Source: Amycolatopsis sp. GM8
GTDB lineage: Bacteria; Actinomycetota; Actinomycetes; Mycobacteriales; Pseudonocardiaceae
NCBI RefSeq assembly: GCF_021653975.1
Contig: NZ_JAJKFK010000004.1
Location: forward strand, 928,936 to 992,935
Reading direction: 5' to 3'
DNA length: 64,000 nt
The notes under the pieces were generated by a model. That model saw nothing but the letters and a program-made list of their open reading frames with translations. It was not told the DNA's origin and searched no databases. How positions within the stretch are numbered: the first letter of the stretch is position 1; every line of letters starts with the position of its first letter. Shown here in pieces: positions 1 through 8,337 of this stretch. The position numbers were made by a program, and so were the translations under genes.

Positions 1-10
1 ATTCGACTTC

Positions 11-382
11 CTACCCCGCTTGTCCAACTCCATACGTCCGGACTCGACATCGAAGAAGTGTGCGGCGATCACCCAGGAATCCGGCAGCGCGACCTTCGAC
101 GTTCAACGCCAACGTCACGGCACTCGCGCCGAGCAACATCCTCCGCGCAGGGCGCAACACTTCGAACGGCGCACTTGCATCGGACAAGTGGCGCGTCGCG
201 ATCAGGAGACCGACAACGGTCAGGTCAACCGCGGGAGCCACCAACGGGGCGACGTACGCAGGCACTCCCAACCTCAGTGCCAAACTCAGCACGTTCCCAA
301 AACCAAACAGGAAGGTCAGGGCCACGACCACCATCATCAGGACCGACACGAACCGCACTACCGACCACCGCTCCCCCATCAC
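11..382 (-). pseudogene. DUF2637-type membrane protein, 3'-truncated
   Basis: The N-terminal ~93 residues contain two hydrophobic segments (around VLMMVVVALTFLFGFGNVL and VAPAVDLTVVGLLIATR) and nearly match the protein encoded at 62545-63230. After the residues ALNV the two sequences diverge completely, at about position 101, where the left copy runs into unrelated sequence. The family (DUF2637, SpdB-like) is common on actinomycete plasmids and integrative elements; its role in spread or replication is only inferred here. The gene lacks the C-terminal half present in the other copy, so it is called a truncated paralogue. No partner genes survive around it. Confidence 0.6.
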
Positions 383-481
383 CGGGAACCCCGCTTCGGC
401 CGCCGCTCCATCGCCAACAGCACATCAGCTCGAATCAGCAGCACCAGGCACAGCAACCGGTGTGATAGCCGCCGGAATCTC
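101..481. repeat. Direct repeat, copy A (partner at 62952-63334)
   Basis: About 380 bases closely match 62952-63334 in the same orientation. Homology starts abruptly at GTTCAACGCCAACGTC and ends after TGTGATAGCCGCCGGAATCTC. The repeat covers the 5' part of the DUF2637-type gene and its upstream region. Scattered substitutions show it is an old duplication or two related elements, not a recent copy. Confidence 0.75.
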
Positions 482-1200
482 GGCCTGGCTCGGCGCACTC
501 TGGGTGAACATGCTCGTCACGCCCACACGTTCCCGGCGCCGGTATACGGCTCCACCCGGCCGCGAGTTCCCGTAACTCCGCGCGGATCGCGAGTGCCTGT
601 GCCACCGACTGTGGCGTGATGAACACGAAATCCGCGAACGGGCCGCGAACCGGTGCGGCAGCGAATAACGCGACAGCGCCGCCACCAGCGGCGGACCCGA
701 CACCAAGCTCGGCACCCGCGGACACGCGTCCATCGTGCGCGATTCCCGGCGCACCGGCTCGACGTTCTCCGCAACCCATGCCTGCCACAGCTCGACCACG
801 GCGGCGGTGAATTCGGTGACGCAGGGCGAACCGATCCTCGGCGGCTTGGAAAAGCGGTCGGGATCCACAGTGGCTTCCCGCTGTTCGGCATCGGTGACCA
901 GCACCGGGGCCGCCCGCCCCCATGGCCGCCGGCCAACCGGTTCAGGGTGATCGTCCTGGCCGCGAGCAGATCCGGCTCACCCGCCGCCGCGATGGTCGGG
1001 AACAGTCCAATATGGTCGGTCAGCTGAGCGGCCCCGGACAGCACCACCGCGCGTCCAGGCAGCCGTGCAGCCGTCCCGCCTCCGGTGTCACCGGAAGCCG
1101 TTCCGATCGAACAGCGCGGGCGCCCCACCCGGGGTCTGCCACCACGCTCGATGAGCGCCGAGCCCGTCCAGCGACACGGCCCAATACGAGACCACCATCA
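435..1200 (-). pseudogene. Unrecognised gene broken by frameshifts
   Basis: Three minus-strand frames carry protein-like stretches that join in order: PGRAVVLSGAAQLTDHIG followed by a leucine-rich stretch (about 950-1075), then VTDAEQREATVDPDRFSKPP and EFTAAVVELWQAWVAENVEP (about 740-900), then FITPQSVAQALAIRAELREL (about 560-640). Each change of frame needs a one-base shift. I do not recognise the family. Neighbours are the truncated DUF2637-type gene and a broken reductase, so this is probably part of a decayed mobile element. Confidence 0.35.
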
Positions 1201-1204
1201 TCGG

Positions 1205-1650
1205 CTACCGGATCTGTTCGGATATCGCTCGGACAACGGCGTCCGCGGCCAGGCCCGCCCCGCCAATGGACACCAACCCGCACCCGGCTGGTCGCGCAGC
1301 AAGCCGACCTCGGTGGCGATGTCGTCGGTGGCCAGGCGCGCGGTACCCGCCACCACGCTCAGCGTGCGAGAGAACACCACCTTCGGGATCGGCCGCCCGA
1401 CCCGGGCGAACTCCGACCCCGCCTTGCTGGACATGGTCTGCTCGGCGCTCTCCCAGACCAGCACGTCCTGATACAGCCGCGTCCACACAGGTACGCGACA
1501 ATGTGACGGGTCTGCTCGACATGGACACCGAACTGCTCCGCATCAGGGGCGCTCCAGCCAATATCGCCACCCACCGTCGCAATCAACCCGTCCAGCCACC
1601 ACTCATCGAGTAGATCACCGGCAAGATCAGGCACTCCTCAACAACTGGGC
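1205..1650 (-). pseudogene. RibD C-terminal/dihydrofolate-reductase-like protein, broken
   Basis: In successive minus-strand frames the sequence reads VIYSMS, then LIATVGGDIGWSAPDAEQF, HVEQTRHI.AYLCGR, RLYQDVLVWE, KVVFSRTLSVV and VSIGGAGLAADAVVRAISEQ. This is the usual order of the stand-alone RibD-C (DHFR-like) reductases of actinomycetes: substrate loop, YxxxLVWE-type segment, and the glycine-rich cofactor strand. At least two frameshifts separate the blocks and the C-terminal strand (LxPVVLGGG-type) is missing, so the gene is dead. Compare the second, unrelated fragment of this family at 25524-25951. Confidence 0.55.
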
Positions 1651-1840
1651 GGCGTTCGAGCAGGTCAAGGGCCTTACCGAGGTCGTCGATCATAGTAGTC
1701 ACGCTGCGCGGCAGCAGACACAAGCATCGCCGCAGCACCCGCCATGCGGCATGACAGGACGTTGACCTCGGCAGGGCGGAGTCGGGGGTGTTTCCGCCGG
1801 GAGCGGAACCGCTGCCTCCGGGTTCCTGATCGGTGCCAGG

Positions 1841-2311
1841 ATGGCCGGTATGGCGGACATTCTTCCCTTCCACCAGGACCGTACGCCCGCGCCGGATGGC
1901 GAGCCGGAGCCGTTGTGGCGTGAGGTGCTGGATCGGAGCCTGCGTGCGACCAGGGAGACGCAGGGTGGCCGCCGTGTGGACATCGCGGAGCGGGCCGGCA
2001 TCTCGCCGCAGTACCTGTCGGAGATCGAACGCGGTCGCAAGGAGCCCTCCAGCGAGATGATCGCCGCGGTCGCCGGCGCGCTCGGTGTCGGCTTGCCCGA
2101 CCTGCTCGCCGGCAGCGCCGCGGCACGAGTCCCGCAGTCGGGCGCCATCCCGCGGGACCCGTGCTCATGGCTGCCTGAGACCGCGGTCTCAGGTGCGGTG
2201 GTCGAGGACGTGGTCCGCGAGCCCGTAGCTGACGGCGCCCGCCGCGTCGAACACGCGGTCCCGGTCGGTGTCGTGCCGCAGGTCCGCGACCTCGCGACCG
2301 GTGTGTGCTGA
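1841..2311 (+). CDS. XRE-family transcriptional regulator, ClgR-like
   Basis: Residues ~25-90 form a helix-turn-helix of the Cro/C1 type: VLDRSLRATRETQGGRRVDI, then AGISPQYLSEIERGRKEPSS and MIAAVAGALGVGLPDLL. The YLSEIERGRKE..SE core resembles ClgR, the actinobacterial activator of clp protease genes, and the gene is convergent with a clpP pair, so a role in their control is a reasonable inference. The last ~40 residues overlap clpP antisense by 123 bases and look like read-through of the opposite strand, so the native C-terminus may have been lost. A second ATG lies at 1850; no strong ribosome site decides between them. Confidence 0.65.
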   Translation: MAGMADILPFHQDRTPAPDGEPEPLWREVLDRSLRATRETQGGRRVDIAERAGISPQYLSEIERGRKEPSSEMIAAVAGALGVGLPDLLAGSAAARVPQSGAIPRDPCSWLPETAVSGAVVEDVVREPVADGARRVEHAVPVGVVPQVRDLATGVC

Positions 2312-2779
2312 GAGGATCTCCTCCAGTTGGGTCCGCACTCGCACCACCTCGTCGGCCTGGAGGATGAGGTCCGGGATGGTGCCGCGGCCCTGCGCCGCGG
2401 GTTGGTGCAGCACCACCCGGGTGTGGGGCAGCACGGCGCGGTGGCCGGCCTCGCCCGCGGCCAGCAGCACCGCACCGGCCGCGACCGCTTGGCCGACGCA
2501 CGTCGTCGCCACCGGCGCCTTGATGTAGCGCATGGTGTCGTACAGCGCGAGCATCGCGGACGAGTCGCCGCCCTCGGAGTTGATGTAGAGGTTGATCTCC
2601 CGTTCCGGGCTGTCGGCCTCTAGGTGCAGCAACTGGGCGATCAACGCGTTCGCCACCCCGGAGTCGATCGCGGTGCCGAGGTAGACGATCCGCGACGACA
2701 GCAGGTGAGAGTAGACATCCATGATCCGCTCGCCGCCCGCCTCACGCGTGATGACGTTCGGGATGGTGTACGTGCTCAT
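2189..2779 (-). CDS. clpP2: ClpP-family protein lacking the catalytic serine
   Basis: This 196-residue protein matches the second ClpP of actinobacterial pairs over its whole length, with the handle and head regions intact. ClpP is a serine peptidase that forms heptameric rings with Clp ATPases. The His of the triad (VVLHQP, about residue 125) and the Asp (DTDRDR, about 174) are present, but the nucleophile motif GQAAS(M/A) reads GQAVAAG, with Ala at about residue 100; codon GCG is clear in the DNA. It should therefore be proteolytically silent by itself, comparable with plant and cyanobacterial ClpR subunits. Its ATG overlaps the stop of the upstream clpP by four bases (ATGA), so the two are probably made together. 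Confidence 0.85.
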   Translation of the reverse strand: MSTYTIPNVITREAGGERIMDVYSHLLSSRIVYLGTAIDSGVANALIAQLLHLEADSPEREINLYINSEGGDSSAMLALYDTMRYIKAPVATTCVGQAVAAGAVLLAAGEAGHRAVLPHTRVVLHQPAAQGRGTIPDLILQADEVVRVRTQLEEILSAHTGREVADLRHDTDRDRVFDAAGAVSYGLADHVLDHRT

Positions 2780-3402
2780 GCGCGAGCTCCCGCCGCCGAG
2801 CCGAGGCCCAGCCGGTGTGTGCGCACGGGCACGACCTGGCCGAGATCGTCGACGATGTGGTCGATGAAGCCGTACTCGCGTGCTTGCCCGGTGGTGAACC
2901 AGCGGTCGTGCAGCGAGTCTGCGAAGATCTTCTCGATCGGCTGGCCGGTGTCCTGCGCGATGATCCCGAGCACCGTGTCCCGGGTGTGCCGCAGGTCGTC
3001 CGCCTGCACCTCCACCTCGACCGCCGATCCGCCGATCCCCGCCGAGCCCTGGTGCATCAGGATGCGGGCATACGCGAGGGCGAAGCGCTTGCCCGGTGTG
3101 CCCGCGGACAACAGGAACTGCCCCGCACTGCACGCCAGCCCCAGCACGAGCGTCGCCACGTCGCACGGCACGAGCCGCATCACGTCGCGGATCGCCAGCA
3201 TCGCCGGGACCGAGCCACCTGGCGAGTGGATCCACAACGCGATATCCCTCCCCGGATCCTCACTCGCGAGAGAGAGCAGTTGGGTGGCGAGCACTGTCCC
3301 ATTGTCGTCGTCAAGCACGCCGTCGAGGACCAGTACCCGCTGACTGAAGGACCGTTCTCGGAGCCGATGGTCGAACAACGGCTGCTTCTCGTCGTTGGTC
3401 AT
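2776..3402 (-). CDS. clpP1: ATP-dependent Clp protease proteolytic subunit
   Basis: The 208-residue product carries the complete ClpP triad: Ser92 in LGLACSAGQFLLSAG, His117 in ARILMHQG and Asp166 in DSLHDRWF. The segment LWIHSPGGSVPAMLAI is the oxyanion-hole region. It lies directly upstream of, and overlaps, the serine-less clpP2, so a mixed ring in which only this subunit cuts is likely. The usual housekeeping clpX is not next to it, which suggests an accessory pair like clpP3P4 of streptomycetes. No typical ribosome site precedes ATG 3402; a leaderless message is possible. Confidence 0.88.
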   Translation of the reverse strand: MTNDEKQPLFDHRLRERSFSQRVLVLDGVLDDDNGTVLATQLLSLASEDPGRDIALWIHSPGGSVPAMLAIRDVMRLVPCDVATLVLGLACSAGQFLLSAGTPGKRFALAYARILMHQGSAGIGGSAVEVEVQADDLRHTRDTVLGIIAQDTGQPIEKIFADSLHDRWFTTGQAREYGFIDHIVDDLGQVVPVRTHRLGLGSAAGARA

Positions 3403-3773
3403 GCCCCGACAATGCCGCCGCCCCGATGCCGTTCGCTGGTTTCTCTGCCGTGAGCAGATCAGCCCTCAGCAGACCGGGAACCTACCCCTCCACTGTGGAC
3501 TTCACCGTGTTGAACTTGTCGTGCGACCGCATCGTGATCAGCCGCAGGCGAGCGGCTCATTGTTCAAGCTGATCCTCAATGTGGGATGTCATATGCCGCT
3601 TACCCGTAGTGACCTGGCTCTGCGGAATCCCACTTGCGACCGGCGAGACCACTCCTACCCGAGAAAGTCGCCAACGGCCTGTAATGAAGCACTGGAGTCA
3701 ACGAAACCGGGTGTAACCTCTCGGAAAGTTGATCAGCGAAAATGGGCAGAGTCGGACGTTTCACAGTTCTGGG
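3403..3773. other. Non-coding stretch upstream of clpP1
   Basis: No frame on either strand looks protein-like. The segment becomes AT-richer towards 3700-3780. It must hold the clpP1 promoter, but I could not define -35/-10 boxes. A single GTTCGCT near 3428, resembling half of a ClgR box, has no matching second half. Confidence 0.4.
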
Positions 3774-4265
3774 TCACCCAGAACTTGGATACTCTTCTTT
3801 ATACCAATCGGTCAATTCTGAGTATATTTCGGAGAGGTCGGTTTTTGGATTCACCATAAGAGAGCCTACGATTGCCGACCCAATCAATATGAAATCGCCG
3901 GCCCGTATCCGATAGTCTTCAACCGAGCGGCCAAAGACAGTTCTAATCACGGCCTCAAGGTCTGCCACCGAGGCCTTCAAAATATGGGACGCGTTATCAT
4001 GTGCCCGAACTGCAACGTCTTCAAAGTCATGTTCGACTGGTTGACGCCCAAGCGCGTCTTCGACTTGTCGCCACAGCAGATAGGTGACGTATCGAGTGGC
4101 CTTGTCGTCTACGGGGACTTCATGTTCCAAACGAAGGGCCGACGCGTGAAACCTCGCGATATCGCGCTCTCGGGCAGCGAGGATCATCTCGCACAATATA
4201 CCCCAGTTCTGCGGCTCGATCACAGGACCAGACTCCCGGTTTGATGTCAATTCGCCACCTTTCAT
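3774..4265 (-). CDS. Hypothetical protein
   Basis: This 163-residue acidic soluble protein has no signal peptide or membrane segment. It begins MKGGELTSNRESGPV and contains NWGILCEMILAARERDIARF, LLWRQVEDALGRQP, a long helix around HILKASVADLEAVIRTVFGR, and the aromatic C-terminus ELTDWYKEEYPSSG. I do not recognise the family. Its base composition is lower in GC than its neighbours and third positions often end in A or T, suggesting recent acquisition. It stands alone between the clpP operon and a decayed region, which fits an orphan gene on a small mobile segment. Confidence 0.6.
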   Translation of the reverse strand: MKGGELTSNRESGPVIEPQNWGILCEMILAARERDIARFHASALRLEHEVPVDDKATRYVTYLLWRQVEDALGRQPVEHDFEDVAVRAHDNASHILKASVADLEAVIRTVFGRSVEDYRIRAGDFILIGSAIVGSLMVNPKTDLSEIYSELTDWYKEEYPSSG

Positions 4266-4803
4266 AGCCCATATTATACCGGTCGCCTCTTAGGGGCCAA
4301 AAAATCGTTGCAGACGGTGGATACTCGTGCAGCGACGCGCTTGATCGGCTCCTTTATCAACTGACCGAGGAAAATGACCGAAACTGCTAGTGCTCCGGCA
4401 TCAACTGGGCCTCCGGTCACATGTGGCGAGGTCGCAACTTCCGCAATGTCGCTCGCGCGCCGGGTCAAGGCTTCTGTGGGCGAACTGTTGGGCTTATCTG
4501 CGTACTTGTCGGGAGAGGTTGCTTCTTCCCCGCCGCCGGTGCAGCCGGTGTCGTCGACGGTGGCTTGGGCGGGTGGGTGCCGCCGATCCATGTTTCGGGG
4601 CTGCCGGGCTGGATGAGGGGGGTGAAGGTTACGGGCGTTTCGCCAGGGTTGGGAGTGGCGATGGTGTTGCTGATGGGGGGTTGGTCGGAGGAGGGGCCGC
4701 TGGTGGGGGTCAGCAGACCCCATGCGGTGCGGTAGCGTTTGCGGTCCCCGATGCGGTGCGGCGCGACGGTGGCAGGGTCGACCGAGCGAGCAAAGGAGCT
4801 CGC
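4266..4803. other. Decayed region, possible proline-rich fragment on the minus strand
   Basis: No intact gene is seen. A minus-strand frame from about 4790 to 4470 reads KRYRTAWGLLTPTSG and then a Pro/Thr-rich stretch (PNPGETPVTFTPLIQPGSPE, WIGGTHPP) before a stop. It has no clear start and may be the tail of a lost surface or mobile-element protein. A second open frame near 4280-4450 ends in LIKEPIKRVAARVSTV and is not recognisable. Confidence 0.25.
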
Positions 4804-5991
4804 ATGTCAACAGCAACAGTCACAGAGGTGCACCGCGGAGGCGCCGGGCAAGGCACGGTCGCACTCGCCGCCGCGTGCATGCCGATCCTCGGATCCACGT
4901 CGATCGCGCCCCTGCAACCAACGATGGCCGCGGCGTTCCCTGACCAACCGGGCGCAGCGGTGCTTGCCAGCCTGATCCTTACCGCTCCCGCGCTGGTGAT
5001 CGGCCTGACTGCGCTATCGCTGGTCGGATCATCGATCGGGTCGGGCGCAAAAGCGGGTGCTCGTGATCGCCCTCGTCCTCTATTCGCTGGTCGGTACCGC
5101 TCCACTCTGGCTACCGACCCTGCCCGCGATTCTGGTTAGCCGCATCCTCATGGGGATCGCCGAGGCGGCCATCTTCTCCTCGGCGATGGCTACCATCTCC
5201 GACCTGTTCGACGGACATCGGCGTGCAAGGGACTTCGGACTGCTGAACCTCGTGACCGGGCTGGCGGCGGTGGTGTTCATTGCGGTTTCGGGAACCCTCG
5301 GCAACGATAACTGGCGCACACCGTTCTGGCTTTATGCACTCGCTCTGCTAATCGCGATCGCCGCCGCACTCGTGCTGAAGCGGGATCCGACGCGCACGCA
5401 GCGGGTCGCACTGCCGAAGGTGGACTGGCGACGGCTCCTGGTGCCGATCATTTTCACCCTCGTCGGCGGCGCAGTCTTCTACGTGCCGTCACGATGCTGT
5501 CGTTCCGTCTCGCCGACCTGGGAGTTACCGCGACCGCAGAAATCGGGACCATCAGCGCGGTTGCCGCACTCGCGGCAGCACTCGCCTCGCTGGCGTTCCC
5601 CGCATTGCTGCGGCGGATACCGCGCGTGCTTCTCGCCCTCTCGCTGGGTCTGATGGGCCTCGGTCTACTCCTGATCGGTCTGCTGTCAGCACTCTCCTTC
5701 GTGATCGCCGGCGCGGTGATTGCGAACGCCGGCGGTGGTTTGCTGCTGTCCACGTTGCAGACCTGGATCGTGCAGGGACTGCCGTATGAGCAGCGTGGTC
5801 GCGCATCCGGCGCATCAACGGCCGGGTTGTTCGTCGGACAGTTCCTCGCGCCTCTGGCGGTCTTTGGCATCTCAGCAGGAGTTGGGCTCCGGCCGGCGAT
5901 CGCGATCGCCGGTGTCGTCGGGCTGGTTTCTGCGGGCGTTGGCGCGGTGATCGGCCGCGTCCGTGCCGAAGTACCTCCAGAGCACACATGA
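4804..5991 (+). pseudogene. MFS transporter, frameshifted
   Basis: The three plus-strand frames together encode a 12-helix-type major facilitator protein. It starts MSTATVTEVHRGG, passes through PLQPTMAAAF and VIGLTALSLVG, then the motif-A-like RIIDRVGRKRVLVIAL. The C-terminal half runs from LSFRLADLGVTATAEIG to RVRAEVPPEHT. Frames change near 5031, 5052 (at an AAAA run) and 5485. The substrate cannot be deduced. If the shifts are sequencing errors the gene would be intact, but neighbouring genes show similar decay. Confidence 0.65.
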
Positions 5992-6130
5992 GCTCGGCCG
6001 GCTCGTCGCCAGTTGCTCGATTCTTTCTTCGTCGAACCCGCGATGATCTTTGGGCGTCGGCACCAGTCGACTGAGGCCTGCGGCTCCATCTATTGACTTG
6101 GAGCAGACGCTGCGCATCGCGGACCGTTTG

Positions 6131-6335
6131 TCATGCTTGCGCTGTGGGGCGGACGACGACCTCACTGACGTCGATGCCTCGGGCTGCTGGATCGCATAGC
6201 CGATGACGGAGGCGATCGCAGACGGCGGCATGGCGATCTCGTCGCGCTGCTTGGCCATGGCCGCCGCGACCTCGATGCCCGCCCTCTTGCCAACGCCTTC
6301 TGTGTTCGTGAAACCAGGCCGGAAGATTGGCAACG
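6131..6335 (-). pseudogene. C-terminal fragment of an SDR oxidoreductase
   Basis: The minus strand reads PGFTNTEGVGKRAGIEVAAA, DEIAMPPSAIASVIGYAIQQ, and, in the next frame, IDVSEVVVRPTAQA. These are the end of a typical short-chain dehydrogenase: the loop after the active site, the helix before the last strand, and the conserved VSEVVVRPTxQ tail. The Rossmann part and the YxxxK motif are absent and one frameshift is present. Confidence 0.55.
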
Positions 6336-6509
6336 CCGCCCGTCAACGGTCGAGCTACGGATGCGGGCGTACTTCGTGACCGAACGGTCGAAGGGTGCAC
6401 GCCAACCGGCGCGGAGCTGGACCGGATCGCTGGCACGAACAACTATGGCCGCCGGGTGTTGCGGCGGTGGCGAGAGATCGGACATCCTCCGCCCCACGAC
6501 CGGCCACAA

Positions 6510-6645
6510 TGCAGTCTGGCCGACGTCCCGATCGCGGCCCGACCGGTGGTGCCGCGATTACGGGTGCGGCGATTCTTCTGCGACACGCGCGACTGTCCGG
6601 TGAGGACGTTCGCCGAACAGGTTGACGGGCTGTTGTGGTCCGGCG
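6510..6645 (+). mobile_element. ISL3-family transposase remnant (N-terminal zinc-binding part)
   Basis: The plus strand encodes SLADVPIAARPVVPRLRVRR followed by FFCDTRDCPVRTFAEQVDGL, the characteristic N-terminal Cys-rich segment of ISL3 transposases. Sequence on either side is unrelated and no terminal repeats are visible, so only a scar of the element remains. Another ISL3 remnant lies at 14060-14700. Confidence 0.6.
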
Positions 6646-6736
6646 TGGCTCGCCGATCTCCTGCTCGAGCACGCGAACCCCGGCGGCCTCGTCTGTGCTC
6701 TCGCCGGGTGCGTGGCCGGGCCGCTCAGCCACAATC

Positions 6737-7354
6737 CTACGCGGGCGATGGCGCCGCACGGGCGATGGCGAGCGCTTGGTCGTAGAGGTCGACCAGGTCG
6801 TCGCGGCCCTGCCCGGCGATCCAGGTGCCGGTGGCCGCGTCGGAGCAGGCGAACGAGATGGCAATGACGGCGCGGGCCTCATGGTCCGAGGAAGCCCCAT
6901 CGCGGCCGTTGGTGTGCACGCGGTCGCGGACCACCGGCATCAGGTCGTACTGCCACCGGATGCGTTTTTGCTCATAGCGGGCGCGTAGGGCGGGGGTGCG
7001 GAAGATGAGGGTGGCGATGACGAGGGCCTGCTCCGGGGTGTGGTTCGCCCCCACGATCTCGGCGAACCCGGTCCGCAGTGCCTCCCAGGCAGACACCTCG
7101 GCGGGCTGCTCTTCGACGGTCTTTCTGAGCAGCGCGCCCAAAGCGTCCTGCTCCCCGCAGACGAGGTCTTCCTTAGTGCCGAAGTAGCGGAAGAGGGTGC
7201 GCTGAGAGACACCGACCTCCCGGGCGATCTGCTCGGTCGTCGTCCCCTCATAACCCTGGGTGGTGAACAGCCGGATCGCGGCGTCGAAGATTTCCTGGCT
7301 GGCCATCTGCCGCGACCGCTCCCATACCGAGGAAGCGCTTCCATCCTGCCTCAT
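6737..7354 (-). CDS. TetR-family transcriptional regulator
   Basis: The 205-residue protein has a typical TetR N-terminal DNA-binding domain at residues ~18-65: IFDAAIRLFTTQGYEGTTTE, QIAREVGVSQRTLFRYFGTK. The C-terminal ligand domain is of the common actinomycete type (EQALVIATLIFRTPALRARY). It is divergent from an SDR / alcohol dehydrogenase / esterase operon starting 118 bases away, and a palindrome lies between them, so it most likely represses that operon and itself. The inducer is unknown; an ester or alcohol substrate of the operon is the obvious guess. Confidence 0.85.
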   Translation of the reverse strand: MRQDGSASSVWERSRQMASQEIFDAAIRLFTTQGYEGTTTEQIAREVGVSQRTLFRYFGTKEDLVCGEQDALGALLRKTVEEQPAEVSAWEALRTGFAEIVGANHTPEQALVIATLIFRTPALRARYEQKRIRWQYDLMPVVRDRVHTNGRDGASSDHEARAVIAISFACSDAATGTWIAGQGRDDLVDLYDQALAIARAAPSPA

Positions 7355-7391
7355 GCCGCCAGCTTACCCCGCTGCCAGTGTGTACTAGTCA

Positions 7392-7427
7392 GCCAATTTG
7401 GCAGTCACTGACTCACTGCGCTACGCT
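7392..7427 (+). promoter_or_regulatory. Candidate promoter and TetR operator of the SDR operon
   Basis: The palindrome GCCAATTTGGC (7392-7402) overlaps a possible -35 box TTGGCA (7398-7403). An 18-base spacer separates it from TACGCT (7422-7427). The site sits between the divergent TetR gene and the SDR gene, where a repressor would block polymerase. Assignment rests on position and symmetry only. Confidence 0.4.
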
Positions 7428-7471
7428 GACTGAGTTGGATACCCCGGGGGATGGGAAGCGAGGCTCTTGTC

Positions 7472-8269
7472 ATGGCCGCAGTCGTCTATCGAGGTCAGCT
7501 GACTCTGATCACCGGGGCCAGCTCCGGGCTGGGCGCCGAGTTCGCGCGGCAGCTGGCCCGGCGCGGGTCGGACCTCGTGCTGGTGGCCCGCCGCAAGGAT
7601 CGGCTGGAGACCCTCGCAGAGGAGCTGTCCGGTAGGTACGGGATCGAGGTGCACACGGTGGCCCAGGACCTTGGTGAGGCTGGGGCCGGGACCCGGCTGG
7701 CGGCCGAACTGGAACGTCGGGGGCTGACGGTGACCAGCCTGGTCAACAACGCCGGGTTTGGCACGTTCGGCCCGTTCCACCGGGAAGATCCAGAGCGGCT
7801 GCGCCAGGAGATGGCGCTGGATGTGTTGACCGTCGTCGACATCAGCCGTGCCTTCATCAACCAATTGCGCGACCACGGCCGGGGAGTGCTGATCAACGTG
7901 GCCAGCATGGCTGGCTACCAGGGCAATCCGAACATGGCGGTGTACGGGGCGACGAAGGCGTTCGTGCTGAACCTGACCGAGGCCCTCTGGGTGGAGTCGC
8001 GCGGCAGCGGCCTGAAGGTGATCGCGCTCTCGCCCGGGGCCACGCGCACGGAATTCTTCGACGTCGTCGGCACCGACGATGCCGCGGGCGGGCGACGGCT
8101 GCAGGAGCCGAGCGATGTGGTCGCCACCGCATTGAACGCCCTGGACCGCAAGAACCCGCCGCCCGACGTCATCGCCGGTCGCGCCAACCGCATCTTGGCC
8201 GCCGCGTCCCGCCGCCTGCTGAGCCGGGCCCAGGTCGCCCGTGTCGTCGGCCGCATGACGGACCGCTGA
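7472..8269 (+). CDS. Short-chain dehydrogenase/reductase
   Basis: This 265-residue classical SDR has the NAD(P)-binding TGASSGLGAEFARQL near the N-terminus, basic residues LVARRKDRL that favour NADP(H), the NNAGFG strand, the active serine in NVASMAGYQ, and YGATKAFV with catalytic Tyr and Lys. The family member with this tail (VIAGRANRILAAASRRLLSR) reduces or oxidises unknown carbonyls. ATG 7472 follows GAAGCGAGG at fair spacing; ATG 7451 is in frame but has GGGGG directly against it. It is the first gene of a three-gene block with an alcohol dehydrogenase and a carboxylesterase. Confidence 0.85.
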   Translation: MAAVVYRGQLTLITGASSGLGAEFARQLARRGSDLVLVARRKDRLETLAEELSGRYGIEVHTVAQDLGEAGAGTRLAAELERRGLTVTSLVNNAGFGTFGPFHREDPERLRQEMALDVLTVVDISRAFINQLRDHGRGVLINVASMAGYQGNPNMAVYGATKAFVLNLTEALWVESRGSGLKVIALSPGATRTEFFDVVGTDDAAGGRRLQEPSDVVATALNALDRKNPPPDVIAGRANRILAAASRRLLSRAQVARVVGRMTDR

Positions 8270-8337
8270 AGCCACAGCTGGAGCGGCCGCGGTTCCTCCG
8301 CACCGAGGCCCACAACAAGCACGAAGGAAACGACAGC

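Noticed and set aside
3420..3450. ClgR box upstream of clpP1
   Set aside because: Only a half-site (GTTCGCT) is present; the matching GCG half at the right distance is missing.
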